64,000 nt of DNA from Nitzschia sp. DOCU1. Its lineage: Eukaryota > Bacillariophyta > Bacillariophyceae > Bacillariales > Bacillariaceae. Positions 1 through 11,412 of the stretch are shown in pieces. The position numbers and the translations under genes are program-made. The stretch lies in contig OX595987.1 in assembly GCA_951394045.1 (NCBI GenBank), positions 3,472,001 through 3,536,000 of the forward strand, in the 5' to 3' direction. A model generated the notes under the pieces. It had not been told where the DNA came from. It made no database searches and worked only from the letters and a program-made list of their open reading frames with translations. How positions within the stretch are numbered: the stretch's first letter is position 1; every line of letters begins with the position of its first letter.

Positions 1-2231
1 TTTCGTGGGTCCGGCAAGCCCGCCACAGCAACGTAGCAATCGCCGCTATATCAAGATATACGAAGCAGAAAGGGAGTGAGTCGAGAGGGAATCGAATCGA
101 ATAGGCTTGTGCGGAGATGGCTCCTGCTCGCGGGCACAGATGCTTGCACTTACACAGTTTCCACTTTGAACACTCGTCTCCGGGAAGTGACTGTATCGAA
201 CGCATGGTAAATGGTTTCCAAGAGAGTAAAAACTTGGGAGGGCTTGCGTACTGAGCTCCAAGCTGTGAATCCCTTGATGTCTGCCATCAAAACAGTGCAC
301 TGGAAAGCGGGCAAGTGTAAGCATCAGAAATCATTTCATTTTAAAATAATCCTCTTATCACTCACCTCAGGAAACAAATTGGCGATAGGACCAGAAGAAG
401 TGAAATCGACATTGCCTTGGGAACGTGCTGACGGATCCATGAAGCTATTTGCAGTTTTGGCCGTGCTTACCATGCTTGGTAGCTTTGTGGCATTTCCCTG
501 GACCGGCGCAGCCATCAATTGATCGCGAACCTTACGGGGGAAGATTGAAGAGACGATAGCTGTACTCCTTTGGGCAGTTTCTAAGACCACGCGTTGTCGT
601 CGCTCACTGTGTATCCGAGAGAATGAAGTCAGTCTGGTGTACTGCACAGCTACAACTCTTCATGTCTTGAACTTACACCATCATGTCATAAATCATGAAC
701 ACGCCAGCAGTAAAGAGAAAGACAGCACCAACGACCATGGAAATGGCAAGTGGAAAGATATCATTGTAATAATCATCCATCTCCTCAGTTGGGTATACTC
801 GGATGGAGTATTGGCATAACTCTTGGTTCAAAGTCAATGAAATAGTGTTCTTCTCGGCCACAAAGTCTTCGCCGTCGAGTTCCATTACTTGCACCATATT
901 TTCATACTCATCGCTGACAAGGGCTCCCTCACCGGTGTAATGAGCCTCGGAGTCACGGATTTCATAAGTGAAAGGCCCATCACATGTATTCTCCAGGACT
1001 ACTCGGATTGGCTTGTCGCTTTGAATGTTGTCAAAGTAGCTGCTCCACTTGATGATGGCCGTCAAAACAGCAACTGTTTTTCGGTCATCTTCAAATGAGT
1101 CTACCACAGGAACGTATACACTAGACATGGGTTCTCCGTTGTACTCTACCCACTTCCCGGTGTCAAAGCTCAAAATGTAGGCAAAGAAGCTGGTAGGCAG
1201 GTCGGGATGAGCTATGCCGCCTGGAAGAGCAATGTCGAGACCGCCAATTGAAATCTGGCCAGTTTCGGCTGACTTCTCAATGTATCGTCCATATTGCAGA
1301 TACTTGATAAGATTGAAGTTCACGAGATCTCGGGGCTCGGGAAGCACGGGACTTGACTGCCAAATAGGATAATATCCCCGGCCCAGGATTGGAGACGACT
1401 GCCCATGTTTCATCAAAAGCAAAGATCTGGGAGGAAATACTAGACTCTCCTTCAGTAAATGTCAGTACCACATCACCCGTGACCGCATCCCCATCTTCTA
1501 GCGCCAGTTTACGGTTCGAAGTTCCAAGGTTGTATCGTGATTGGTAGGCACGGCCTTCATTCAGCCAACCCTTGTTGGCAACCAAGTACGCTTCCCAGTC
1601 AAGTCTCTCCTCATCTGAGCCAATTGGCAAGAGTTCAATAAAGTAGGCCCCTGACAAACTTCGGGCCGAGGCGGAACGCTCTTGAAAGTCATTCATGGTG
1701 ACAAAGGGCCAGGTCATGTTTGAATGCTTTGCAAAGGCTGTAAATGTGACACCAAGAGCGGCAATGGCCGCAATCTTTTGCTCCAAGATGTCCTTGAAGT
1801 TCGAAATAACCTTGGCTGCCTGTCCATCGAACCTGTAAATAGAGAAAGGCGTGTAAGTCGACATGATGTCACGAAAGATTCCCCTAGAGTGCCACTTTTG
1901 GGCGAACGTACGTGGATTCAAATTCACTCTGCTGTCCCTTTGACGTCACAAAGTAAACCGCCAGGCACACAGCTATAGCGACCAAAAAGAGAACGATCAA
2001 GACAATAACCTTGAGGTTTCGAACCCTGGTATTTTTGCGCTTGGCAAAGTAAAGATTCTCTGCATCGTCACCATGACTTCCCTTGCCCGACCGTCCACTG
2101 CTGGAGAGGGCAGTACTAGATCCACTGCCGCTACCTCCTTCGGCTTCTTCGAGGTGAGACGAGGAATTACGAGAGAGCTCCTCCACGTCGGAGGACGAGT
2201 CTCCTTTGGTCCGGATCTCTTCAAGGGTCAT
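1..2231 (-). CDS. Receptor-type class III nucleotide (probably guanylate) cyclase, 3' end cut by window edge
   Basis: Six exons read on the minus strand: 2231-1912, 1832-1469, 1398-677, 606-366, 299-154 and 45 to beyond base 1. Phases agree at every junction; the 70-bp intron 1468-1399 is inferred because the flanking frames differ. The protein has a Ser/Glu-rich cytoplasmic tail of about 75 residues, a first membrane segment (IVLIVLFLVAIAVCLAVYF), an extracytoplasmic domain of about 320 residues, a second membrane segment (IFPLAISMVVGAVFLFTAG), then the signalling-helix region ERRQRVVLETA...AIVSSIFP and the catalytic core. The core shows LMADIKGFTAWSS with the first metal Asp and KVETVGDCYVAVAG with the second; Glu in KVET is the guanine-recognition residue in known cyclases, so GTP is the likelier substrate. 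It should make cyclic nucleotide at a membrane in response to an external signal. Start chosen at MTLEEI; an in-frame Met at 2258 is possible. The rest of the catalytic domain lies outside the window. Confidence 0.88.
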
Positions 2232-3187
2232 GGTTTGTTTCCCGATTTGTGGCGGCATGAAACAAGATGTCAGGTTCTTGCTGAAAATTATGAAAGTGGG
2301 AAACGGATAGGAAATTTGCTTTTTCGTTGTTGTTGAGCGGATTGAAAGAGGTATTAATATCCGGTGTATCGTACGGCGGTAATGTCCGACCACGTATGCA
2401 AAAAAGACATTTTCTGCTTCAAGTTGAAATTATCAACATGAGGAGAATCTAGAAGCTAAAATTAATGCTTGTTAAGTGTCAATCAGCCCAACTGGCATCC
2501 TTTTATTAATGAAGAAAACGGCAATAACTGGCAAGTCATATCCTTCTGCGAACCCATCTCTTGTCGAACATCGATGATTCATTATCCTTGATGTCACCCA
2601 TCTGGGAATCTCATGCTCCCTGATAATCGTTTCCATTGTGGTGGAATCTACGAAGGATGAGGAACACCATCCTGGGTTTCTCTCTCCGTCTTCAGGCACG
2701 ATCGACGACAAAGTCATCGGTATGTGGTGTAATAAGAGAAGGACGAGAGAACTATTCTTGTTTTTCCATGTCAACCGCGAGTCACTACGTAGTAGCGACT
2801 ACCAGTTACAAGCTGGTGGTTTCAGTTTTGCGACGAGCTGCATCAACTTAGCATTTTCTTGTCAACTACTACCCTACTATCCCGAGATGAAGGAAAGTTG
2901 CTTGGGAGGTCGGTCGAGTTGTTGCCGACTCCCATCCCACCCCCACACGCCAGACCGCCACGCGCGCGAGCACAGCCAATATGTGGCGCGCTCGTCCCAC
3001 ACGAGAGTGCCGGCAACGAAAAAATCGACACGTGGAAGAGAAGCCTTTCGAAAAAGATCGGACACGAGAGATGGTAATACGACGACCGACCACCATCGAA
3101 ATCCATCTCCCACACATCCAATGGAAACGGCCCCATTCTTGCAAAGGATTGTTTATTATAACCTCAAGGATTAAGCATTGCACTGAA
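2232..3187. other. Intergenic, divergent promoter region (cyclase / Hsp70)
   Basis: About 950 bp between two divergent gene starts. Open frames here have no recognisable protein character. I saw no convincing heat-shock element (alternating GAA/TTC triplets) in front of the Hsp70 gene, and no RNA gene. Confidence 0.5.
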
Positions 3188-5683
3188 ATGAAGGTCTGTA
3201 GTCTTTCATCATCATTATCATCAGTTTGGTTGTTTTTACTTCTGGGCCATCAAGCGGAAGGTTCCTTGTTTGGCCGTCGAAATTTCCTTTCACCGTTTGG
3301 ATTCTCTACGAAATCTGCAACAACAGATGCACTTTCGCAACTGCGTGGAGGTGCTGGGGCTTCTGCCGATGGCAATGGCAAGATCCAAGGACCTTGTATC
3401 GGAATCGATTTAGGAACAACCTACTCGTGTGTGGCCGTTTGGAGAAACAATCGAGTCGACATTTGTCCTAACGAACAAGGGCATCGCATCACTCCTTCGT
3501 ACGTGGCGTTTTTGAGCGATGGTACTCGACTGGTTGGAGATGCCGCCAAGAATCAAGCTCCTCAAAATCCTACAGGAACCATGTTTGATGTCAAGCGTCT
3601 CATTGGAAGAAATTACAATGACCCAACGGTGCAAAACGACAAGAAACTCTTTCCCTTTGCCATTGTCGATGACAAACATGGAAAGCCCATTGTCGAACTG
3701 GACAAGGAAATTGCTGCCAAGCATTCCAAATCTCAATACACACCGGAAGAAATTAGTGGAATGGTCCTGCGAAAGATGAAAGAAATTGCCGAAACCTACT
3801 TGGGTCAAGAAGTCAAACACGCCGTAGTCACGGTGCCAGCCTACTTTACCGACGCACAGCGTCAGGCCACCAAGGATGCCGGAAAGATTGCAGGACTGCA
3901 AATTGAACGAATCATTAATGAGCCAACGGCAGCTGCCATTGCGTACGGTATGGATAAACTGGATCGAGAAGAAAACATCCTGGTGTTTGACTTGGGGGGT
4001 GGGACGTTTGATGTGACACTCTTGTCGATTGACAATGGTGTCTTTGAAGTACGAGCGACGTCTGGAAACACTCATTTGGGTGGAGAGGTACGTTTCGTTT
4101 CGTTCAATAATTGAGGTGGTGAATGTTTCGATTTCATAGTGTGCTCACTACTTGTTTCGTATAATCGGTTGATATGACAAAACAGGACTTTGATCAACGC
4201 TTGATGGAATACTGTATGAGTCAATTCAAACGAACATCTGGAATTGATATTTCAGAAGACAAACGAGCTGTGCAGAGATTGCGAAAACAATGTGAAAACG
4301 CCAAACGTACTCTGTCGACGCAGACATCTGCTACAATTGACTGTGAAGCCTTGGCCCAGGGACAAGATTTTAGCACTACGATTTCCCGTGCCAAGTTTGA
4401 AGAGCTCAACCTAGACTTATTCAAAAAGACCTTGGCGCCCGTCACACAAGTGTTGAAGGATAGTGGATTGGGAAAGAATGAAGTGGATCAAGTAATTTTG
4501 GTGGGTGGATCGACGCGTATTCCCAAGATCCAAAGCATGTTGTCAGAATTCTTTGGAGGCAAGAAACTTAACAAGAGCATCAATCCAGACGAAGCAGTGG
4601 TAAGTAGTCGTTATTACTCTAGTTGTTGGGGGACACTGTGTGGTGTGGTCCCATAAAAAGTCGGGCTTATGACGATAGTTCGTTGACGCTTGGCTACTGA
4701 CGAGCGCTTGGTGACCGGAGTAGTTACCGGGTCCATTCATCAAGTGTCTCTTGATGCGAATTGTCAAACATATTACTGAAGCCTCTTTGGTGTCGCGCCG
4801 GCTAGTGTTTCCATACGGTTTCATTTCTCACCCTTGTGGCTGGGATTATGTATTTCAGGCGTACGGTGCTGCCGTCCAAGGAGGAATATTGAGTGGTGAT
4901 GCCGCGGAAGCTACCAAGGACGTGTTGTTGTTGGATGTGGCACCCTTGTCCTTGGGAATCGAGACGGCTGGAGGAGTCATGACAGCGCTCATCAAGCGAG
5001 GTACTACTATTCCCGTCAAAAAGTCGCAGATCTTTTCAACCTATGCGGACAACCAACCTGGCGTCAATATTCAAGTCTTCGAAGGGGAACGTAGCATGAC
5101 GAAATCCAATCGGTTATTGGGTCAATTTGAACTGTCTGGGATCCCTCCGGCTCCTCGGGGTGTTCCTCAGATCGAAGTCAGCTTTGATGTCGATGCAAAT
5201 GGGATTTTGAGCATCTCAGCGCATGACAAGGGGACTGGCAAGCAGGAATCTCTTACGATTACTAGCGAAAAAGGGCGCCTGTCAGAAGCGGAAATTGAGC
5301 GTATGGTCCAGGAAGCCGAAGAGTTTGCGGAGCAAGATGCCAAAGAAAAGGCCAAAGTTCAAGCAAAAAATGACTTGGAAGCCTACTTGTACAACTTGAA
5401 GAACTCGATCAACGATACTCTTCAGGGCAAGCTGTCTGAAGACGACCGGTCCACATTAAACAAGGCCATCGAGGATGGTCTCATTTGGCTCGAAGAACAT
5501 CCGGCCGCCGAAAAGGAGGATTACGACGCAAAACAAAAGGAAGTCGAGGGTATTGCCAACCCCATTCTTAAGCGAGCTTACGAAAGCGGGGCTGCGGGCG
5601 CGTCTAACATGGACGATGACGACTTTTTGGGAGAAGACTTGGACGGGGTGCACAACGGTCCCAGCGTCGAGGAAGTAGACTAG
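3188..5683 (+). CDS. Hsp70 chaperone with N-terminal presequence and C-terminal EEVD
   Basis: Three exons, 3188-4087, 4186-4599 and 4859-5683, give 712 residues. Residues about 1-25 form a signal peptide (hydrophobic [15 protein letters not shown]), followed by a basic, Ser/Thr-rich stretch with LRGG before the ATPase domain begins at [10 protein letters not shown]. The Hsp70 hallmarks are all present: the phosphate loop, [14 protein letters not shown], the [10 protein letters not shown] hinge, [21 protein letters not shown], then the substrate-binding domain and helical lid. The protein ends in GPSVEEVD, the TPR co-chaperone-binding tail of cytosolic Hsp70s, and not in an ER-retention HDEL/KDEL. 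A secretory presequence on a cytosol-type Hsp70 fits the periplastid compartment of a complex plastid (the former algal cytosol); that location is inferred. ER luminal BiP is the alternative but lacks support from the C terminus. The start is the only Met giving a signal peptide. Confidence 0.93.
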
Positions 5684-6422
5684 AGCTAGGAATTAGATGG
5701 AATCGCTACTGTTACTGCTATATCTGGAGATAAGCATATTTCTGGATGAGGTCAACACGCCGCAATCCACAGCAATTTGGCTAGGTAGTCACCTGGACGT
5801 GAGGATACTAGCACCATAATCCGTACTTTGCTCTAGCTAGACGCTGCAACAAGCTCTACTAGCTACAAGGGTAGTCCATTCTATTTACTGCTTTTGTAGT
5901 ATTCCAAAGCATGACAAGCCCTCGCCAAGACACGTACAAACTCCGATAGTGGCGGCAAATCCAAAATTTCAGTAAAAGCGCCCGCACGCGAGAAAACAGA
6001 ACCTAAGGAAGGCATATGTACGAAACTGGCGGGCTGGCGGAACAGCACAAAAATAGGCGTGCCACTCTCTCTTTATCCATGAGGGAGACATGACAACGAC
6101 ACACAAGACACGTGTGGGATTATGAGTACACGTGCGTGACAAGAAATCACAAATGGTTTCGCGGCAATCTCCAATCCCACCAGTGCGACCAACTCTTGCG
6201 ACACGTGCCGGTAAAATAGTGCGCACCCACCACTCTCTCGTTTTTCCTCCTGTTCTCATCGTCGTAGCCATAGTCATCAAACTAAACACTTCATAGCCAT
6301 CCCCTTTGAAGACAATACGATATCGTTGCGGTCCCACTTCTTGTTGTTTGTACACCACCCTGGGACGACTAGATTAAAAGGTTGTAACCTCAACGTTAGA
6401 ATTTGATTATCTTGAATTTGAA
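5684..6422. other. Intergenic, no gene seen
   Basis: About 740 bp holding the 3' UTR of the Hsp70 gene and the promoter of the MATE gene, both on the plus strand. The longest open frames lack family resemblance. No RNA gene or repeat recognised. Confidence 0.5.
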
Positions 6423-9400
6423 ATGGCGCTCGAAAATGAATACGACTTCAGCGGCTACGAACCGACCACTTACCAGTCTGGATGGACGTTGACAATCGTA
6501 ACTGTGATAATATGCATTCTTGTCAATTTGATGTTGCCCATCATGGTAAGAGTAGGAGCTGCATGTGATGAACGAAAGAAACTCAACACTGCAGACGCCG
6601 ACGGCGAGGAAGAAGTTGATGTCCAAGCGGCGAAAACTTCGGCCTTTGTCCAGCCCGCTTTGACCCCGGTCGCCTCTACTCCGGCCTCAAGTGTGTTGAA
6701 TCCATATAATATTGCCATGAGAACTGGCGGCGATGGTGATAAATGTTTTTCAGGCACCCCATCACTTGTTTCCAGCGCTGTTAGGTCGACCGCCTCGGTG
6801 AGGTCATCAGCTTCAACGTCTAGCTTCTCTCATGCTGCTTCGGCGATTCTTGAACGTCGCCCTCATAAAGGTGGACGTCACCGACGAAGACGGCACCGAA
6901 ACAACCCCGAATCTTCTCCTACTGCGAAGCAGCCAGGATCGGTTGATATGGATGACGTATCCGTATCCTCGGCCTGCAGCAAATCCGTCATGAGCAACTT
7001 GGATCATGACGCTGTTAGCGTTCAAGACGCTATCGACGCCCACGATGGCGGTGCAGTGCTACTAGAAAAGGACGAGCCGCCTAGTAGTCTCTGGGGGCAG
7101 TTTTTGGATATTGTGGACTGGGAAACGGAATCTAAGCGTTTAGCCAAGCTGACGATTCCCTTCACAATTCAGGGATGTTCGGAGGGGGTCTTTCAGATTG
7201 TCAATGTGTCAGTGATTGGACACTTTGTAGGAGTTATGGAGGCAAATGCCTACGTCGTAGTCACCATCCTTGTTGAATTCTCGGCCACCCTTACTTATGG
7301 ATTTGCTGAAGGTAAGTAAAAGTCGAGCTTATCGCCACATCAATAACGTCCCCATCCGTACAATGTCTTACGCAATCGTGTAGCTGTCGGAACTCTGGTT
7401 CCACAGGCGGATGGAGCCGGAAACAATCTTTTGGTGGGTCGATACTTGCAGCTTTCTATCATTCTATACACAATTGTGTCGATTCCTGGTTGCGTCGTTT
7501 GGACGATGTGGACGGAACCTGCTGTGTTGTGGTTTGGTTTTGATGAGGAGACTGCGGCCTTGGCACAGAAATACGCGTATGCGTTCATGTTCATGGGTTT
7601 TAGTTCCGGTTTTGACCATGCGGTAGTTGAATTTTTGGACGCCATGGGTCATGAAAAGTATGGAACGATATTTACAGTCCTAAGAAATGCCATCGACACG
7701 GTAGCCGTCGTAGTCGCTGTGACACTTGGAATCCATGATCTCTTCTACATTGGTGTAATCCAAGCTGCTTTGTTGGTCCCAATATCCCTGGCAAACCTTG
7801 CCTTTGTGATCCGCCGAGGATGGTTAGACGATTACTGGGAAGGCTTTGCGAAGACCTTGTCCCTTCGGGTAAGTCCGAATTCCGCTCTTACGGTAGATTC
7901 TCGTTCGATCCACGATTCTCAATATTTGTATTCAGGATGGTCGAGCTGTACACACCATGATGATTACCGCCATCCCATCGTCCATTGCGTATTTGCTCAC
8001 TTATGGAGAGGTAAGGCCCCTCACCTGTAGATTGTGTCATGTTTTGTGTCGCCTGTGCTCAACTCGAAACGTCAATCGCTTGCCGCGAACAGTGGGAAGT
8101 CCTCACTATCTTTGCAAGGTAAGCGAACTACCGATTGAATCGCGCAGTCAATGCAATCTTGAGTCTGATTTTTTCTCGATATCTTCAGTGCAATGGGCCC
8201 AGCTGAAGTGGCAGCATGGGGAATCCTGGGATTTGTGTGGGACACTTTCGAGCGTTTGACTGGTAGGTGTTCGTTGTTCGCGCAATGGTGTTGCGTTCAT
8301 TCAATCGTCCTCACAACCCTATCCTTATGTTCAGCTGGCTTTGCGGACGCAGCAGAGGTGCGAGTTGGGTTCCGCATGGGTGCGGGGCAGCCACACAGCG
8401 CCAAGATGGCTGCATACAAGGCGATCTACTTAGGAGGGATTGTCTCAGTTATCAATACGAGCATACTGTTCATTGTCTCCGTCTATGTACCAGGGTGGCT
8501 GACGCCCGACCCTACACTCCAGCGCATGATTTTTGATTGCCTACCTCTAGTGAGTTGTCGGGGATTTCGAGGAATAAGTTTTGCATCGCGTGTTGATCTC
8601 ACCTTAATTTTCTCTTTTCGCGAAGATGGGTTTCGGCCAAATCCTGTTGCTTGTTGGCACCACCTCATGGGGTATCCTTGGAGCGCAAGGTCGAGTGCGC
8701 CTGGCTACAACTGTTGAGTTCGTGTCGAGCTGGGTTATCGCGATTCCCCTGTGTGCTCTTTCGCTTTATGTCCTGAACTACGACATTGTCGGCTTTGTCG
8801 CGGCGTTGGTTTTCAGCTACACGGTCGGCGGCTGTATACTGGGGTATGTAATTCTTCGTTCTGACTGGGGTGCCCTTTCACAGACTGTCATCTCTAGGAA
8901 TGCCATCGAAGGAGTCACATGGGAGGACAACGACTGGGAAGAGCTGCCCCCGCACGTCCAAAAGGCTGCAGAAGTCTTAGGATACGACGCAAACATGTGG
9001 AATAATGACTTAGAACCGCCCTGTTCTGACAAGGATTGGGCCGAACTCACCCGCCAGGAACGTGAGGCAGCTCAAATTATCGGCTTCAACAAAAATGGGT
9101 GGGACAAGGAGCATGATACATCCGCAGAGGATTCCACGAACGACGGAAAGAGCAAATTCGACAACATGAACTGGAAGGACCTTCCCGCAGACGTGCGAAA
9201 GGCCGCCCAAAAACTTGGTTATAACAAGAAGATGTGGGATTCTGACAAAGATCCGGCATCCTGCGACCGTAACTGGGACGAGTTGAATCCCACCGAGCAA
9301 GAGGCCGCTCTCACACTCGGATACAACCAGAAGTCCTGGGATGGTGACAGCGACAGCGAGGAGCCCACACACGAAGCTGTGAACTATGACGACCTTGACT

Positions 9401-10614
9401 GGAAGGAATTGCCACAAGATGTGCAGGCTGCTGCAAAAGTGCTAGGGTACAATGAGAATATGTGGAACAATGATGCTTCCCCTCCATCCGAAGATAAGCA
9501 CTGGCATAAGCTAACGGACCAAGAGCAAGCAGCAGCGCGAACGCTTGGTTACACAGAGAAGACTTGGAGCGACAGTAGTTCTGACTCTTCGGCGTCTGAG
9601 TGTGCTGCTCCGAATGCGAACAAGGAGGAATGTGGCTGGAAGGAGCTGCCATTCAGTGGTGCTGCTGCCGAGCAGGATGCAGAAGCGAGGCTCGGGACTA
9701 CCGAGGGTTATTGGGACAATGACCTTGGGAACGGAAAGTGGCAGGACTTTCCCGGGGTAGTTCAATCCGCAGCTTCTGTCCTAGGATGCAATGATGTTCT
9801 TTTGGACAATGACGTGGTTATGAAACATGGTATGTCGGCAGAGGATTCCACGAACGACGGAAAGAGCGAATTCGACGACATGGATTGGAAGGAACTTCCT
9901 GTAGACGTGCGAAAGGCCGCCCAAACACTGGGTTATAGCAAAAAGATGTGGGATTCTGGCAAAGATCCGGCATCCTGTGACCGTGACTGGGACGAGTTGA
10001 ATCCCACCGAACAAGAGGCCGCTCGCACGCTCGGATACAAACAAGAGTCCTGGGATGACACTGGTGCTTCCCCTGCCTCCAAGCGTACAAGCACCCAGCC
10101 TGATTTCAGCAGCATGAAGCGGGAGGACTTGCCTAGGGAAAATGCAAACGTAGAGGATTCTTCCGCGACCGACGGAAAGAGCAAGTTCGACGACATGGAT
10201 TGGAAGGAACTTCCTGTGGACGTGCAAAAGGCCGCCCAAACATTGGGTTATAGCAAAAAGATGTGGGATTCTGGCAAAGATCCGGCATCCTGTGACCGTG
10301 ACTGGGACGAGTTGAATCCTACCGAGCAAGAGGCCGCTCGCACGCTCGGATACAACCAAAAGTCCTGGGATCACAATGATGCCCCCCCTCCCTCCAAGCC
10401 TACAAGCACCCAGCCTGATTTCAGCAGCATTAAGTGGGAGGACTTGCCCAGGGAAATTCAATCCGCAGCTGCTGTCCTGGGATATAATGAGATTCTTTGG
10501 GACTCCGATGGGGCTCCTGCTTCAGAAGAAAAAGACTGGCACCAGCTGACGAACGAGGAACGGCGGGCGGCGAAGAAGATTGGTTTCAATGAAAAACGGT
10601 GGAACTCAGAATAG
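6423..10614 (+). CDS. MATE-family efflux transporter fused to C-terminal W/LGY repeats
   Basis: Seven exons: 6423-7311, 7384-7868, 7936-8010, 8093-8118 (a 26-nt micro-exon), 8189-8262, 8335-8549 and 8626-10614, giving 1,250 residues with consistent phases. An N-terminal hydrophobic segment (TIVTVIICILVNLMLPIMV) is followed by about 170 polar, basic and Ser-rich residues. The MATE core starts at SKRLAKLTIPFTIQG and contains typical pieces such as AVGTLVPQADGAGNN, ALAQKYAYAFMFMGF and MGFGQILLLVGTTSWG. MATE proteins exchange drugs, organic cations or acids for H+ or Na+. After the last membrane helices (about codon 90 of the last exon) comes a soluble tail of about 570 residues made of repeats with the pattern W-x-E-L-P...AA..LGY....W. 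The tail is in the same uninterrupted exon as the last transmembrane helices, so the fusion is real at the DNA level. Substrate and location are unknown. Confidence 0.88.
8917..10605 (+). repeat. Tandem coding repeats (about 14 W/LGY units), including a 312-bp near-identical duplication
   Basis: About 14 units of 34-45 codons alternate between an ELP..V..AA..LGY..xMW form and an ELNPTEQEAA..LGY..KSW form; units near 9640, 9760 and 10120 are degenerate. At the DNA level, the block starting GAGGATTC at 9841 recurs 312 bp later at 10153 with few differences, and a third related copy begins at 9127. Recent expansion by unequal crossing-over is the likely cause. Confidence 0.85.
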
Positions 10615-11412
10615 GTCTCGCTAGGTCCCGCCAGCAGCTCGTTATTTGTGTGCTCTCTAGCTAACATAAGCAGTCTTTATTAGCGCTCTACTTTGCTGAT
10701 TTTGGTTTTGGTGCCCCCTTTTCCTGCAAGAGTATCAGACCACTGCTGCTAGCAAAAGTCGCCCTTGCGTCATGGTTGACGGGCTCAAGAGTCTGATGGG
10801 GTTTCTTTCAATAGTTGGTTGACGGCCTTGATGATTCGCCCTTCGTTTTTAGCAGTCCAGCTGTTTGCATGCGATGGATTCGTCAGTTTGTTGTCTATGG
10901 GCAGTTCGTAGCCAGTCGTTCTACTAATAGGTATCAGTGTGGACACTTTGGTCGACAAAGTTGACCAACCCTACTGTTTCCCCTTCTTCTTTTGCGCCAC
11001 CGACTGGTGTAAATCAAGACATTAGTAGCTGACAGAAGGAAAAAGTGGGATAGGTAGCTACGTAATCCTCCTTTCTACTATGGGTTCCGAAGCCTCCGCC
11101 CGCCATGCATGCATGCAGTACCGCCGGTCGACCCACGCGACCACTACCACATCGCAACCACACACGTCACACTCCTTATTACCTTGCGCGGAGACGCGCG
11201 TGTATCCCATCGGAATTCCGCCTGTCCCGGTTCGATTTTTTGGGGTTTCTGCGTTTCCCTCTCGAGGAATTTCACCATGGAGGACATGAAGCTCAAACAA
11301 GTTCTTCTTCTCCTCGTTGAAGCTTCAACTCATCGAGAAGAATAATCGGCAGTAGAGCTACGAGAGCAACTTTTTGGACGGAATCACTTGAAGCCGAGAT
11401 TAGACATCGCCA
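10615..11412. other. Intergenic, no gene seen
   Basis: About 800 bp between the MATE gene and the lipase gene, both plus strand. It contains a 22-codon open frame at about 11276-11344 just upstream of the lipase start that could act as an upstream ORF in the leader. Nothing else recognisable. Confidence 0.4.

Noticed and set aside
1941..1955. CRE palindrome TGACGTCA near 1941
   Set aside because: It lies inside the first exon of the cyclase gene, so it is explained by coding sequence.
5969..6358. A 129-codon minus-strand gene between Hsp70 and MATE
   Set aside because: Composition is not protein-like (Arg, Cys and Thr-rich, no hydrophobic core pattern) and no splice partners were found.
9010..10461. 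Long minus-strand frames over the MATE repeats
   Set aside because: They repeat with the same period as the real plus-strand repeats, as expected for mirror frames.
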